Shown here: positions 1 to 6,599 of the stretch, piece after piece
How the letters are laid out: each line of letters starts with the position of its first letter
How positions within the stretch are numbered: position 1 is the first letter of the stretch
Origin: TMED27 sp963922705
GTDB lineage: Bacteria; Pseudomonadota; Alphaproteobacteria; Micavibrionales; Micavibrionaceae
Direction: 5' to 3'
DNA length: 10,806 nt
NCBI GenBank assembly: GCA_963922705.1
Contig: CAWUJS010000064.1
Coordinates: forward strand, 1-10,806
Notes under the pieces: model-generated
What the model saw: the letters and a program-made list of their open reading frames with translations, nothing else
What the model was told of the DNA's origin: nothing
Databases searched by the model: none
Program-made: the position numbers and the translations under genes

Positions 1-18
1 TCCCATTCCCCCTCACCT

Positions 19-70
19 GTCATCCCGGCGAAAGCCGGGATCTCTTCGCTTTAATAATGAGATCCCCGCT
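19..70. repeat. Dispersed GC-rich palindromic repeat, left part
   Basis: A perfect 8-bp stem (ATCCCGGC at 22-29, GCCGGGAT at 34-41) closes a GAAA tetraloop and is followed by GATCTC. At 58-69 the related arm TGAGATCCCCGC appears. This is the form of the 'GTCATCCCGGCGAAAGCCGGGAT' type of repeat scattered between genes in many alphaproteobacteria. The right-hand arm that would close the second palindrome (GCGGGGATGAC) is found only at 221-231, so the element looks split by other repeat material. The role is unknown; such hairpins can stabilise or end transcripts, and this one lies beyond the 3' end of the M32 peptidase gene. Confidence 0.7.
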
Positions 71-115
71 GTATATGCGCGAACAAGCCTTCGGCTTCCT
101 TACAATGACACTGTT

Positions 116-177
116 GTCATTGCGAACGCAGTGAAGCAATCTAGATTGCTTCGTCGGCTCTGCCTCCTCGCAATGAC
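116..177. repeat. Nested palindromic repeat (GTCATTGCG...CGCAATGAC type)
   Basis: The outer arms GTCATTGCG (116-124) and CGCAATGAC (169-177) are exact inverted copies, and the centre carries a perfect 20-bp palindrome, gaagcaatctagattgcttc (133-152). Elements of this shape are widespread intergenic repeats in bacteria including alphaproteobacteria. A degraded third hairpin (AAGCC/GGCTT, 85-97) followed by ACAATGAC (102-109) just upstream looks like the end of another copy. The element sits between the two arms of the GC-rich repeat, which suggests insertion of one repeat into another. Confidence 0.7.
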
Positions 178-212
178 GAACTGGGTTGGCTTTAGGGTTT
201 CTTGCGATTACG

Positions 213-233
213 CCGCTTTCGCGGGGATGACGG
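213..233. repeat. Right arm of the GC-rich palindromic repeat
   Basis: CCGC-TTTC-GCGG (213-224) forms a small hairpin and runs into GGGATGACGG. It pairs in sequence with the GAGATCCCCGC arm at 59-69, so it is probably the displaced right end of the repeat that begins near position 19. No gene is supported here. Confidence 0.55.
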
Positions 234-275
234 TATTGAAGCAGTAATGACTATAAATCCAAATGCAATCGCCAT

Positions 276-311
276 GCGCCAGAACCTCTCAGCCTTGCCA
301 TTGGTTTGCGG
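276..311 (-). pseudogene. Transposase remnant (DDE/rve integrase core fragment)
   Basis: Read on the minus strand from 311 to 276, the codons give PQTNGKAERFWR, which is the well-known signature around the third catalytic acidic residue of IS3/IS481-type rve transposases (RPY-x-PQTNGKAER-F). The frame continues without further resemblance (MAIAFG...), and an in-frame TGA lies a few codons upstream (about 321-323). Only about a dozen residues survive, so this is a decayed scrap and not a functional gene. It adjoins the palindromic repeat cluster, which marks this end of the window as a place that has collected insertions. The rest of 234-370 holds nothing else I can identify. Confidence 0.6.
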
Positions 312-370
312 CTGCTCACTTGCTCATACTCAGCAATCATATGACGCAATCTCTGAGTGGGATCAAACAC

Positions 371-2017
371 CTAGGCTAAATATCTTACGCGCAAATGCTT
401 TTCAAGATAATCTGCGCGAAGGTCTTTACCTGTTGCCTTCTTAAGCAATTTTTTCATCGGCATGAGGCGGCCATATTGGTAGATATTGTTATGAAGCCAT
501 AACCGAATGTCAGAAAAATCGCCGGCCCGAATCTGTGCATGCATATCAGGAATATCCTTGAGCATTGTCGCATATAGCTGCGCCGCCATCATATGCCCCA
601 GAGCATAGGCTGGGAAATATCCAAATTTCCCTACAAACCAATGCACATCCTGTAAACATCCCTCAAGATGGCTTTCAGGGAGAACACCCAAAGTCTCATG
701 AATACCTTCAACCCACGCTTCTGGGAGATCATTGATATCAAGGCTTCCATCAATTAAATCACGTTCCAGCTTAAAGCGTAAATTCACATGATAAAAATAC
801 GTAACTTCATCAGCTTTTTTACGGTCAACCCCCGGCTTAATGCGGGTTTTACGCTTATAAAGATTTTCTGCTGATAAAATTTCATTATTCATACCGTGAA
901 ACAAGCCTTCAAGGCGTGGAGACAGAAATTCAAAAAACTCAAGCGTACGGCCTAAAATCATTTCAATGAGCAGCGCCTGGGATTCATGAACAGCAGCACC
1001 GAGATCCATCGCTACGGGCTGATAGCGCCAGCTTTGGCGCGGAAGCCCCTGAATATACAGGCCGTGGCCACCTTCATGCAGAGCACTTTTCATGGAATGT
1101 ATAAAATTTTCCTCATTGACGTTACTAATGACAAGGCGCGTATCGTCAACCGTGCCGCCCTCAACCGGATTATGGCCTGTTTCATAAAGGCCGCCACGAT
1201 TAAAATCAAAACCCAAAACTTCTAATAATGAACGGTTCAACCACATCTGACTTTCAGCATCATAATGTGAGTCTATTTTTAAAGGAGGCTCTTCAGCATC
1301 CTGCTTTTTACAAATTTCAGGATAAAGGTCATTTAATGTGTCCTCATGCGCATTAAATAAGATCTCAACCTCATAGACTGTCATGCCGGGCATAAATTCC
1401 TGCATGAGCATTTGATAGTGAGACTCTTCGCCAAAAGAAACACAGCGCGCATCAGCAATCCGGCGGTGCAAATCAATTTGTGCTGACAAAAAGCCTTTGG
1501 CTTGTTCCCAGTCTCCTGTATCTTTGAGAATACGATGATGATTTCGCCCTTCATACGATAATCTGGCCTTTTGTTCAATGAGATCAGGATCAACATTGGT
1601 GAACATGAGATACATGTTTGTCATCTCATTCAAATTGGCTTTATCCCAATCATCCCATTGATCCGGATGCTTATAATTATGTCCGCGCGCACGATCAAGC
1701 CAGCGTTGTACATCATCCGATGTAAGATCGGTATGCATCCTTCTATACAGATAAGCAATTTGCCCTAATCTACTCTGATAAGCGCCATCAGGCATCGCCG
1801 TTAAAAAATCACGCCCCAGTGTCTCAATAATCGCATTCATCCGTCCCAAATCACGAAACGTTCTTTTAAGATATGTATAGGAGATAGAAGGGTGTCGCTC
1901 ATCCTGCTTATACAGAGGCTCTTTAAATTCAGAGACTGCATCGGGAAGCGGCTCTGGCGGCTCTTTGGCATCATCAGATGGGGTAATGCGCTGAATGAGG
2001 TCTGTAATCAGAGACAT
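371..2017 (-). CDS. M32 family metallocarboxypeptidase (Taq carboxypeptidase type)
   Basis: A 548-residue zinc carboxypeptidase expected to remove C-terminal residues from peptides in the cytoplasm; no signal peptide is seen. The zinc motif HEGGH lies at residues 314-318, HESQ at 344-347 (E345 the likely third zinc ligand), R-x-x-A-D at 399-403 followed by EVTY, and GCLQDVHW at 453-460, a full match to the family's GxxQDxHW. Length is somewhat above the usual ~500. Two family motifs are weak: HPF is replaced by HNPV (282-285), and DxRxT reads DTRLV (292-296). The fold and zinc site look intact, but substrate preference may differ. The ATG is the only plausible start (out-of-frame ATGs lie just upstream); there is no clear Shine-Dalgarno. 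It lies 40 bp downstream of the L,D-transpeptidase gene and may have its own promoter. Confidence 0.93.
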   Translation of the reverse strand: MSLITDLIQRITPSDDAKEPPEPLPDAVSEFKEPLYKQDERHPSISYTYLKRTFRDLGRMNAIIETLGRDFLTAMPDGAYQSRLGQIAYLYRRMHTDLTSDDVQRWLDRARGHNYKHPDQWDDWDKANLNEMTNMYLMFTNVDPDLIEQKARLSYEGRNHHRILKDTGDWEQAKGFLSAQIDLHRRIADARCVSFGEESHYQMLMQEFMPGMTVYEVEILFNAHEDTLNDLYPEICKKQDAEEPPLKIDSHYDAESQMWLNRSLLEVLGFDFNRGGLYETGHNPVEGGTVDDTRLVISNVNEENFIHSMKSALHEGGHGLYIQGLPRQSWRYQPVAMDLGAAVHESQALLIEMILGRTLEFFEFLSPRLEGLFHGMNNEILSAENLYKRKTRIKPGVDRKKADEVTYFYHVNLRFKLERDLIDGSLDINDLPEAWVEGIHETLGVLPESHLEGCLQDVHWFVGKFGYFPAYALGHMMAAQLYATMLKDIPDMHAQIRAGDFSDIRLWLHNNIYQYGRLMPMKKLLKKATGKDLRADYLEKHLRVRYLA

Positions 2018-2027
2018 ACGTCATTTC

Positions 2028-2056
2028 ATATAACCACAAAATACATGCGATGTCAT
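2028..2056 (-). promoter_or_regulatory. Candidate promoter for the M32 peptidase gene
   Basis: Reading the minus strand, ATGACA (2056-2051, five of six matches to TTGACA) is followed after 17 bp by TTATAT (2033-2028). The predicted start of transcription falls 2-4 nt before the ATG at 2017, which would give a nearly leaderless mRNA and fits the lack of a Shine-Dalgarno. Position and spacing are good but the -10 match is modest; read-through from the upstream gene is the alternative. Confidence 0.4.
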
Positions 2057-2057
2057 C

Positions 2058-3242
2058 TTACTGGTTAAAATTTCTATTGCTGAATTCTGGAGACATCTCT
2101 GTTTCAGATATAGCAATTTCATTATCGTTTGTCATGTCAGTGTCATAGATCAAATCAAGCTGATCTTGCGCTGTCTGTTTTTCGGTTTCTGCGGGGGCAA
2201 TCTCGTTTTCCGTTAATTCGGTGATGATAGCCTGTATCTCCGGGCCATATTTTTCTTTATCAATAGTTCCTGTCTCCGCAGAGGCTTGCTTATCATTCTC
2301 TTCAATCAAGATTTTCTGACTGTCACTTTGCCTTGGTCTGCGTGCGATTTCTACAGGAAAGCCCTGTCGATCTTTAATTGCCATGCGGATCGCAGGCCAG
2401 CGAAGTTTTTCTTCATACGCGCCCGCAGCCTTAATAATCCGCTTTAAATCCTTTTCCGATAGTTTTGGTGAGCGCACGACCCCATATTCTTCCATCTGAA
2501 TGGCTTGTTCCAATTCCGGATGAGCTTCCAAATATAAGCGATCATCAATCCACGCCAGTTTAATAGGCTGATTTACAACCTGCACCCGTGTGCCAACAGG
2601 GATGGTTTCATAGAGCTCGGTAATATTCTCAGGATAAAGACGAATGCAGCCGGAGCTAATGCGGCGACCAATTCCGAACGGTTTATTGGTGCCATGAATG
2701 GCATAAGTCGGCCAGCCCAAATAAAGCGCATGCGTGCCAAGAGGGTTATCCGGGCCAGGAGGGTAATACGGCTCTAGCTCAGGATCTTCGCGTCGCATAC
2801 GCGGTGTTGGTGTCCAGGTTGGACCTTCCTTTTTGCGCGTAACTTTTGTAACACCTTCCGGTGTATTAAGCCCCTCGCGCCCAATGCCGATTGGAAAACT
2901 GGTTGGGGCTTTATTGCCATTGATAAAAGCATAGAGTCGCATTTCCGGCAGATTAATCACAATCCCGTCATGCGTTGCATCGGGGAGCAAATGCCGTGCA
3001 GGCAGTATGATTTTGGTGCCATCGCCGGGCAGCCACGGATCAACATAAGGATTGGCTGCGCGCATCTCGACAAAGCCAAGATTATAATCGCGCGCTAAAT
3101 GAACAAATGTATCTTCATGCTCGGCGCGATATTCAATCGTTTCACCAATATAGGGTTTATCATAGGCCGCATGCGTCAAGGCACCCAGAGGGTGCAGCAA
3201 AAATACGCATAAAAACAAAAAATATAAACGGTACGTTATCAT
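2058..3242 (-). CDS. Exported L,D-transpeptidase with LysM and YkuD domains
   Basis: A 394-residue envelope enzyme that should form L,D cross-links in peptidoglycan or attach proteins to it. An N-terminal signal peptide (hydrophobic from about residue 6, cleavage likely after ALTHAA near 26) is followed by a LysM-like wall-binding domain (about 33-82, ending in LPGDGTKIILP) and a YkuD catalytic domain (about 92-224). The catalytic signature is present: H183-G-T-N, then S-S-G-C-I-R-L with nucleophile C199. After about residue 300 comes an acidic, Glu/Thr/Gln-rich tail likely to be disordered and not needed for catalysis. I choose the ATG at 3242, which overlaps the upstream stop as TGATG; a TTG one codon earlier is possible. 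There is no Shine-Dalgarno, so translation probably depends on coupling. ErfK/YbiS/YcfS-type is the nearest known group. Confidence 0.93.
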   Translation of the reverse strand: MITYRLYFLFLCVFLLHPLGALTHAAYDKPYIGETIEYRAEHEDTFVHLARDYNLGFVEMRAANPYVDPWLPGDGTKIILPARHLLPDATHDGIVINLPEMRLYAFINGNKAPTSFPIGIGREGLNTPEGVTKVTRKKEGPTWTPTPRMRREDPELEPYYPPGPDNPLGTHALYLGWPTYAIHGTNKPFGIGRRISSGCIRLYPENITELYETIPVGTRVQVVNQPIKLAWIDDRLYLEAHPELEQAIQMEEYGVVRSPKLSEKDLKRIIKAAGAYEEKLRWPAIRMAIKDRQGFPVEIARRPRQSDSQKILIEENDKQASAETGTIDKEKYGPEIQAIITELTENEIAPAETEKQTAQDQLDLIYDTDMTNDNEIAISETEMSPEFSNRNFNQ

Positions 3243-3571
3243 CAAGATGGAGAATGCCGCGAATCTTCAAGTTTGTCCAGTCGACGTTTAATATCGTCCA
3301 CCTCAAGGCTCAGCCAGTGTTTTTCCTGATACAAACCTGCCATGACATGATCGACTTTAGCCGCTCTGGCATCCATGCGCGTCACAATCTGTTTAAGCAT
3401 GGATGTGTCTTTTTTAAGAACTGATACATCTTCTTGTAGCAGCGAAACATATCCTTTTAGGCCTGAAACATCCTTTTTGAGCACCGATACATCCTGCTTC
3501 AAGACAGAAACATCGGAAGTTAATCCGACGACATGCTCAAGAATTTGATCAATTTTATTTTCACTATTCAT
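3242..3571 (-). CDS. Small coiled-coil protein with six tandem heptads
   Basis: A 109-residue protein of unknown function with no signal peptide or membrane segment. Residues 20-61 are six successive heptads of the form D-V-S-x-L-K-x (V or T at a, L at d), a textbook parallel coiled coil, followed by a second helical stretch (about 82-103, VDDIKRRLDKLED). At the DNA level (3389-3514) the 21-bp units differ at many synonymous positions, so the protein pattern is conserved while the DNA has drifted, which argues for a real gene. I start it at the ATG at 3571; a longer reading would begin at a TTG (3589) inside the T-tract of the preceding terminator and is unlikely. It ends in a TGATG overlap with the L,D-transpeptidase gene, suggesting co-translation and perhaps a shared role. 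No Shine-Dalgarno is visible. Confidence 0.75.
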   Translation of the reverse strand: MNSENKIDQILEHVVGLTSDVSVLKQDVSVLKKDVSGLKGYVSLLQEDVSVLKKDTSMLKQIVTRMDARAAKVDHVMAGLYQEKHWLSLEVDDIKRRLDKLEDSRHSPS

Positions 3572-3587
3572 AGTTGATATATATAAC

Positions 3588-3608
3588 AAAAAATTTCCAA
3601 AATGGAAA
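3588..3608 (-). terminator. Intrinsic terminator after icd
   Basis: On the minus strand TTTCCA-TTT-TGGAAA (3608-3594) forms a 6-bp stem followed directly by six T (3593-3588). It begins 6 nt past the icd stop codon. The stem is short and AT-rich, so termination may be partial, allowing some read-through into the coiled-coil and transpeptidase genes. The plus strand also shows a run of seven T after the hairpin (3610-3616), so the structure could work in both directions. Confidence 0.6.
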
Positions 3609-3614
3609 GTTTTT

Positions 3615-4829
3615 TTATGAGGTCATCGCTTTTTCTAATCTCCCCACCACATTATCCATAAATTCTGTGGTTGTCAGGTGTTTTTGCCCTTCACCAACAA
3701 GCAAAGCCAGATCTTTGGTCATGTACCCATCTTCAACAGCATCGATACAGCATTGCTCTAAAGTATCGGCAAAAGCTACAACATCAGGCGTGTCATCAAA
3801 CTGCCCGCGATATTTCAGCCCGCGTGTCCAGGCAAATATACTCGCAATCGGGTTGGTGGAAGTTGGGTTGCCTTTTTGATGCTCACGGTAATGGCGGGTG
3901 ACTGTTCCATGCGCAGCTTCTGCTTCTACTGTTTTCCCATCGGGCGTGAGCAAAACAGACGTCATAAGTCCGAGCGAACCAAAGCCTTGCGCAATGATAT
4001 CAGATTGTACATCGCCGTCATAATTCTTACATGCCCAAACAAAACCGCCCTTGGATTTAATGGCTTGTGCGACCATGTCATCAATCAGGCGATGCTCGTA
4101 CCATAGATCAAGTTTTTCAAACTCGGCTTTAAATTCCGCATCATAAATCTGTTGGAAAATTTCGATAAACTTCCCGTCATATTGTTTTAAAATCGTGTTC
4201 TTGGTTGACATATATACTGGATATTTGCGGGAAAGCCCGTAATTAAAAGAGCTGCGCGCAAAGCCTTCTATGCTCTCATCCAGATTATACATACCCATCA
4301 AAACACCGGGCTTGTCGAATTTGAAAACTTCATGCTCTTCACGCTCGCCATTGTCATACTCAACGACAATTTTGGCCGTGCCCGGCTTGCTGACTTTTAA
4401 ATCAGTTGCTTTATATTGGTCGCCGAAAGCATGACGGCCTATGACAATCGGCTCTTTCCAGCCCGGGACATATTTCGGCACATTATTGGTTGTAATCGGC
4501 TCCCTGAAAACTGTTCCGTTCAAGATATTACGAATTGTCCCATTGGGGGAACGCCACATTTTCTTAAGGCCGAACTCTTCAACCCGCGCTTCGTCCGGTG
4601 TAATCGTCGCGCATTTCACGCCAACGCCATGCTCCTTGATCGCATGCGCCGCATCAATCGTGACCTGATCATCAGTTGCATCACGATTTTGGATGGAAAG
4701 ATCATAATATTTCAAATCCACATCCAGATAAGGGAGAATCAGGCGATCCTTGATAAACGCCCAGATAATCCGGGTCATTTCATCACCGTCAATTTCAACG
4801 ATTGGGTTTTTAACTTTCAATATAGACAA
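3615..4829 (-). CDS. icd: NADP-dependent isocitrate dehydrogenase
   Basis: A cytoplasmic TCA-cycle enzyme that oxidatively decarboxylates isocitrate to 2-oxoglutarate with NADP+. The 404-residue protein is of the eukaryote-like type II IDH group common in alphaproteobacteria and aligns by eye with human IDH1 almost without gaps: isocitrate-binding S94, N96, R100, R109 and R132, Y139, the metal-binding aspartates in KNYDGDVQSD (D273, D277), and the NADP-binding HGTVTRH (307-313). All catalytic residues I can check are present. The start is TTG at 4829: an in-frame stop (TAA at 4847-4845) excludes a longer form, the homologous N-terminus begins here, and AGGA (4841-4838) sits 8 nt upstream. It is divergent from the arylsulfotransferase-like gene, with only 28 bp between start codons. 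Confidence 0.97.
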   Translation of the reverse strand: MSILKVKNPIVEIDGDEMTRIIWAFIKDRLILPYLDVDLKYYDLSIQNRDATDDQVTIDAAHAIKEHGVGVKCATITPDEARVEEFGLKKMWRSPNGTIRNILNGTVFREPITTNNVPKYVPGWKEPIVIGRHAFGDQYKATDLKVSKPGTAKIVVEYDNGEREEHEVFKFDKPGVLMGMYNLDESIEGFARSSFNYGLSRKYPVYMSTKNTILKQYDGKFIEIFQQIYDAEFKAEFEKLDLWYEHRLIDDMVAQAIKSKGGFVWACKNYDGDVQSDIIAQGFGSLGLMTSVLLTPDGKTVEAEAAHGTVTRHYREHQKGNPTSTNPIASIFAWTRGLKYRGQFDDTPDVVAFADTLEQCCIDAVEDGYMTKDLALLVGEGQKHLTTTEFMDNVVGRLEKAMTS

Positions 4830-4857
4830 AAGACAATTCCTATTTTAATGTTCGGTC

Positions 4858-6201
4858 ATGAAATATATAATCTCTCTCGCAAGCATACTATTTTGTTATC
4901 TGACACTTCTTTTTTCAGGTATCTTTCTTCCTAATTTATACAAGACAGTACTCGCTGATCCCATCAATACTATAAAAGAGGCTGGCGCACTATTGAAAAA
5001 TATGAATACGCCGTATTCAAAGCACTTTTGGCAGCCGGAAAAAAGTGCTGAAACAGGTGTGACGATTAACAAAGAGGATAAAAGCTATTCTGGTTACACG
5101 TTCCTCACGGGAACAGATGAGTTGACAGCAAGGCTTATAGATCAAAATGGCACTGTTGTCCATGAATGGGGAAAGCATCCAAAAGATGTCTGGACAGACA
5201 GAAAGCATTATGCGCGCTTTCCCTACAAGGATACGTTTACAACATCAAGGGCAACGCTCGATCCTGAAACCGGTGATGCTTATATCATATACGCATCCCG
5301 CTCTGATATCGGTCAAGGCGTTGGTATTGCGAAATATAACAAAGATAATGAAGTCGAGTGGACATTTGATGACAAGCTACATCACGATGTTTCTGTTTCA
5401 GAGGATAGAACGAAAGTCTACACGCTGACGACAAAATTCGTAACCGAAAAACTAAAGGGCATTAGAAGTATTGAGCCTCCTTTTATGGATGAGGAAATTC
5501 TGATTATCGACAATGCAAATGGCAAAGAAATCAAAAGAATTTCGATGCTGGATCTTTTTGCTCAATCTCATCTCAATATTATCTTGAAAAAAGTGACTGC
5601 AATGCCTCTGGACTCTACTTTTCCATACGGAGATATATTGCATTCCAATACGGTGGAAGTCATTCCAGAGGCCGCTGTGGGTAAAGCGCCTATGCTCAAA
5701 AAAGACCATTTGATGGTATCATTTAGAAATCTGGATCTTCTTGTGATTGTTGACCCGGAAAAAGAGGAAATAACCTGGGCATCATATGGCCCATGGAAGG
5801 GGCAGCATGACCCGGAAATACAGGATGACGGCTCATTTTTCTTATTTGATAATATGGGTAGCCTGAAAAGTGAGGGTAAAACATCACGTATATTACATAT
5901 AGACATTAATGATATGGCTATTAAGTGGGAATATAGCGGCACTGAAGAAGAGCCTTTTTTCAGCGCTTATAATTCTATGGTTGATCCACTTCCCAATGGC
6001 AATCTCCTGGTAACTTCGTCTCACCCGGGCAGGATTTTTGAGGTAACGCCATATAAGGAAGTTGTCTGGGAATACATGAATCCACAGCGCAAAAACGTAA
6101 AGAAAAGCTATTTCGGGCCGAAATACCACAATACGCCCCATATTGGCTCAATTTTTTCTGGGAAGCGTTTTAAGAAACATGAATTGGATTGGCTGAAGTA
6201 A
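4858..6201 (+). CDS. Exported arylsulfotransferase-like protein (ASST family)
   Basis: A 447-residue protein with an N-terminal hydrophobic segment (about residues 4-26) that acts as a signal peptide or membrane anchor, so the rest is probably periplasmic. The body has repeating beta-strand blades typical of the arylsulfotransferase propeller (YSGYTFLTG, VHEWG at 101-105, LHSNTVEVI at 261-269, VSFRNLDLLVIVD, GQHDPEI, NGNLLVTSSHPGRIFEV). Candidate active-site residues by analogy with E. coli ASST are H262, R290, H317 and H389; these assignments are by eye. If active it would move sulfate between phenolic compounds without PAPS, but many relatives of this family have no tested activity. The start ATG has no clear Shine-Dalgarno. 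Codon use appears more AT-rich than the neighbouring icd, which could mean later acquisition. Its neighbours give no functional hint. Confidence 0.7.
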   Translation: MKYIISLASILFCYLTLLFSGIFLPNLYKTVLADPINTIKEAGALLKNMNTPYSKHFWQPEKSAETGVTINKEDKSYSGYTFLTGTDELTARLIDQNGTVVHEWGKHPKDVWTDRKHYARFPYKDTFTTSRATLDPETGDAYIIYASRSDIGQGVGIAKYNKDNEVEWTFDDKLHHDVSVSEDRTKVYTLTTKFVTEKLKGIRSIEPPFMDEEILIIDNANGKEIKRISMLDLFAQSHLNIILKKVTAMPLDSTFPYGDILHSNTVEVIPEAAVGKAPMLKKDHLMVSFRNLDLLVIVDPEKEEITWASYGPWKGQHDPEIQDDGSFFLFDNMGSLKSEGKTSRILHIDINDMAIKWEYSGTEEEPFFSAYNSMVDPLPNGNLLVTSSHPGRIFEVTPYKEVVWEYMNPQRKNVKKSYFGPKYHNTPHIGSIFSGKRFKKHELDWLK

Positions 6202-6225
6202 TTGAATTTTAAGTTCAATTTTCAT
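6200..6225 (+). terminator. Weak terminator between convergent genes
   Basis: AATTGAA (6200-6206) and TTCAATT (6214-6220) form a 7-bp AT-rich stem over a 7-nt loop, overlapping the stop codon of the arylsulfotransferase-like gene, with TTTTCATTTT around the right arm. It lies in the 25-bp gap between two convergent genes, where a terminator is expected. The stem is low in GC, so it is likely weak. Confidence 0.4.
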
Positions 6226-6226
6226 T

Positions 6227-6559
6227 TTAATTGAGGCGTTCAATCTCTTCTTGCAGGCGCTCAAACGCTTTTTCAAACAAACCACTTTTTATGATTCGCC
6301 CCTTATCCTGCAGATAAACTTCATACATGGTTGTGCGTGGTCCAACGCGGCGGATGACAAACGACAAATAAGGCGCAAAATGCTCTGATTTATAATAGGT
6401 GTAGGTTGCGATACCTTCATCAAAATCACAATCGACCGTCCGGTATGTAAGTGTTTTGGCAGCGCAGGCCATCAAATACAAACCATCAAGTTTCTTGAAC
6501 TGCAGATTTGTAAATCCTGATGGGTGACTTTGCCGTGAAAACGGAATAATCTCAGACAT
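6227..6559 (-). CDS. Hypothetical protein, 110 residues
   Basis: I do not recognise this protein. It has no signal peptide or membrane segment, two cysteines (C32, C44), an aromatic beta-rich middle (TYTYYKSEHFAPYLSFVIRR, about 52-71) and an amphipathic C-terminal helix (EKAFERLQEEIERL). That layout suggests a small alpha/beta cytoplasmic domain. Support for it being real comes from the tight fit between two flanking genes, an ordinary residue composition, and a well-placed extended -10 promoter before the ATG. It is convergent with the arylsulfotransferase-like gene and divergent from the thioredoxin-like gene, so it is probably transcribed alone. Confidence 0.75.
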   Translation of the reverse strand: MSEIIPFSRQSHPSGFTNLQFKKLDGLYLMACAAKTLTYRTVDCDFDEGIATYTYYKSEHFAPYLSFVIRRVGPRTTMYEVYLQDKGRIIKSGLFEKAFERLQEEIERLN

Positions 6560-6566
6560 GTAACTT

Positions 6567-6575
6567 ATTATATCA
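6567..6575 (-). promoter_or_regulatory. Extended -10 promoter of the 110-residue protein
   Basis: On the minus strand TGA-TATAAT (6575-6567) matches the extended -10 form TGn-TATAAT exactly. Only 7 nt separate its last base from the ATG at 6559, which places the transcription start at or next to the start codon. No good -35 is seen at 17-18 bp, as is common for extended -10 promoters, and no Shine-Dalgarno precedes the ATG. A leaderless transcript is the simplest reading. Confidence 0.55.
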
Positions 6576-6599
6576 TTAATCGTTCAAGGAATAAATATT

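Noticed and set aside
328..358. ACTCAG...CTGAGT inverted repeat downstream of the M32 gene as a terminator
   Set aside because: Only 6 bp with a 19-nt loop and no T-tract on the minus strand.
202..444. 80-residue plus-strand open frame
   Set aside because: It is the antisense of the transposase remnant and runs into the end of the M32 peptidase gene; no start signal or protein-like features.
3389..3514. 21-bp tandem DNA repeat as a CRISPR-like or satellite array
   Set aside because: The periodicity comes from protein heptads; the DNA units are diverged and in frame within one gene.
3572..3589. TTG start six codons upstream for the coiled-coil protein
   Set aside because: It lies at the end of the terminator T-tract and adds residues with no pattern; the ATG at 3571 is the better start.
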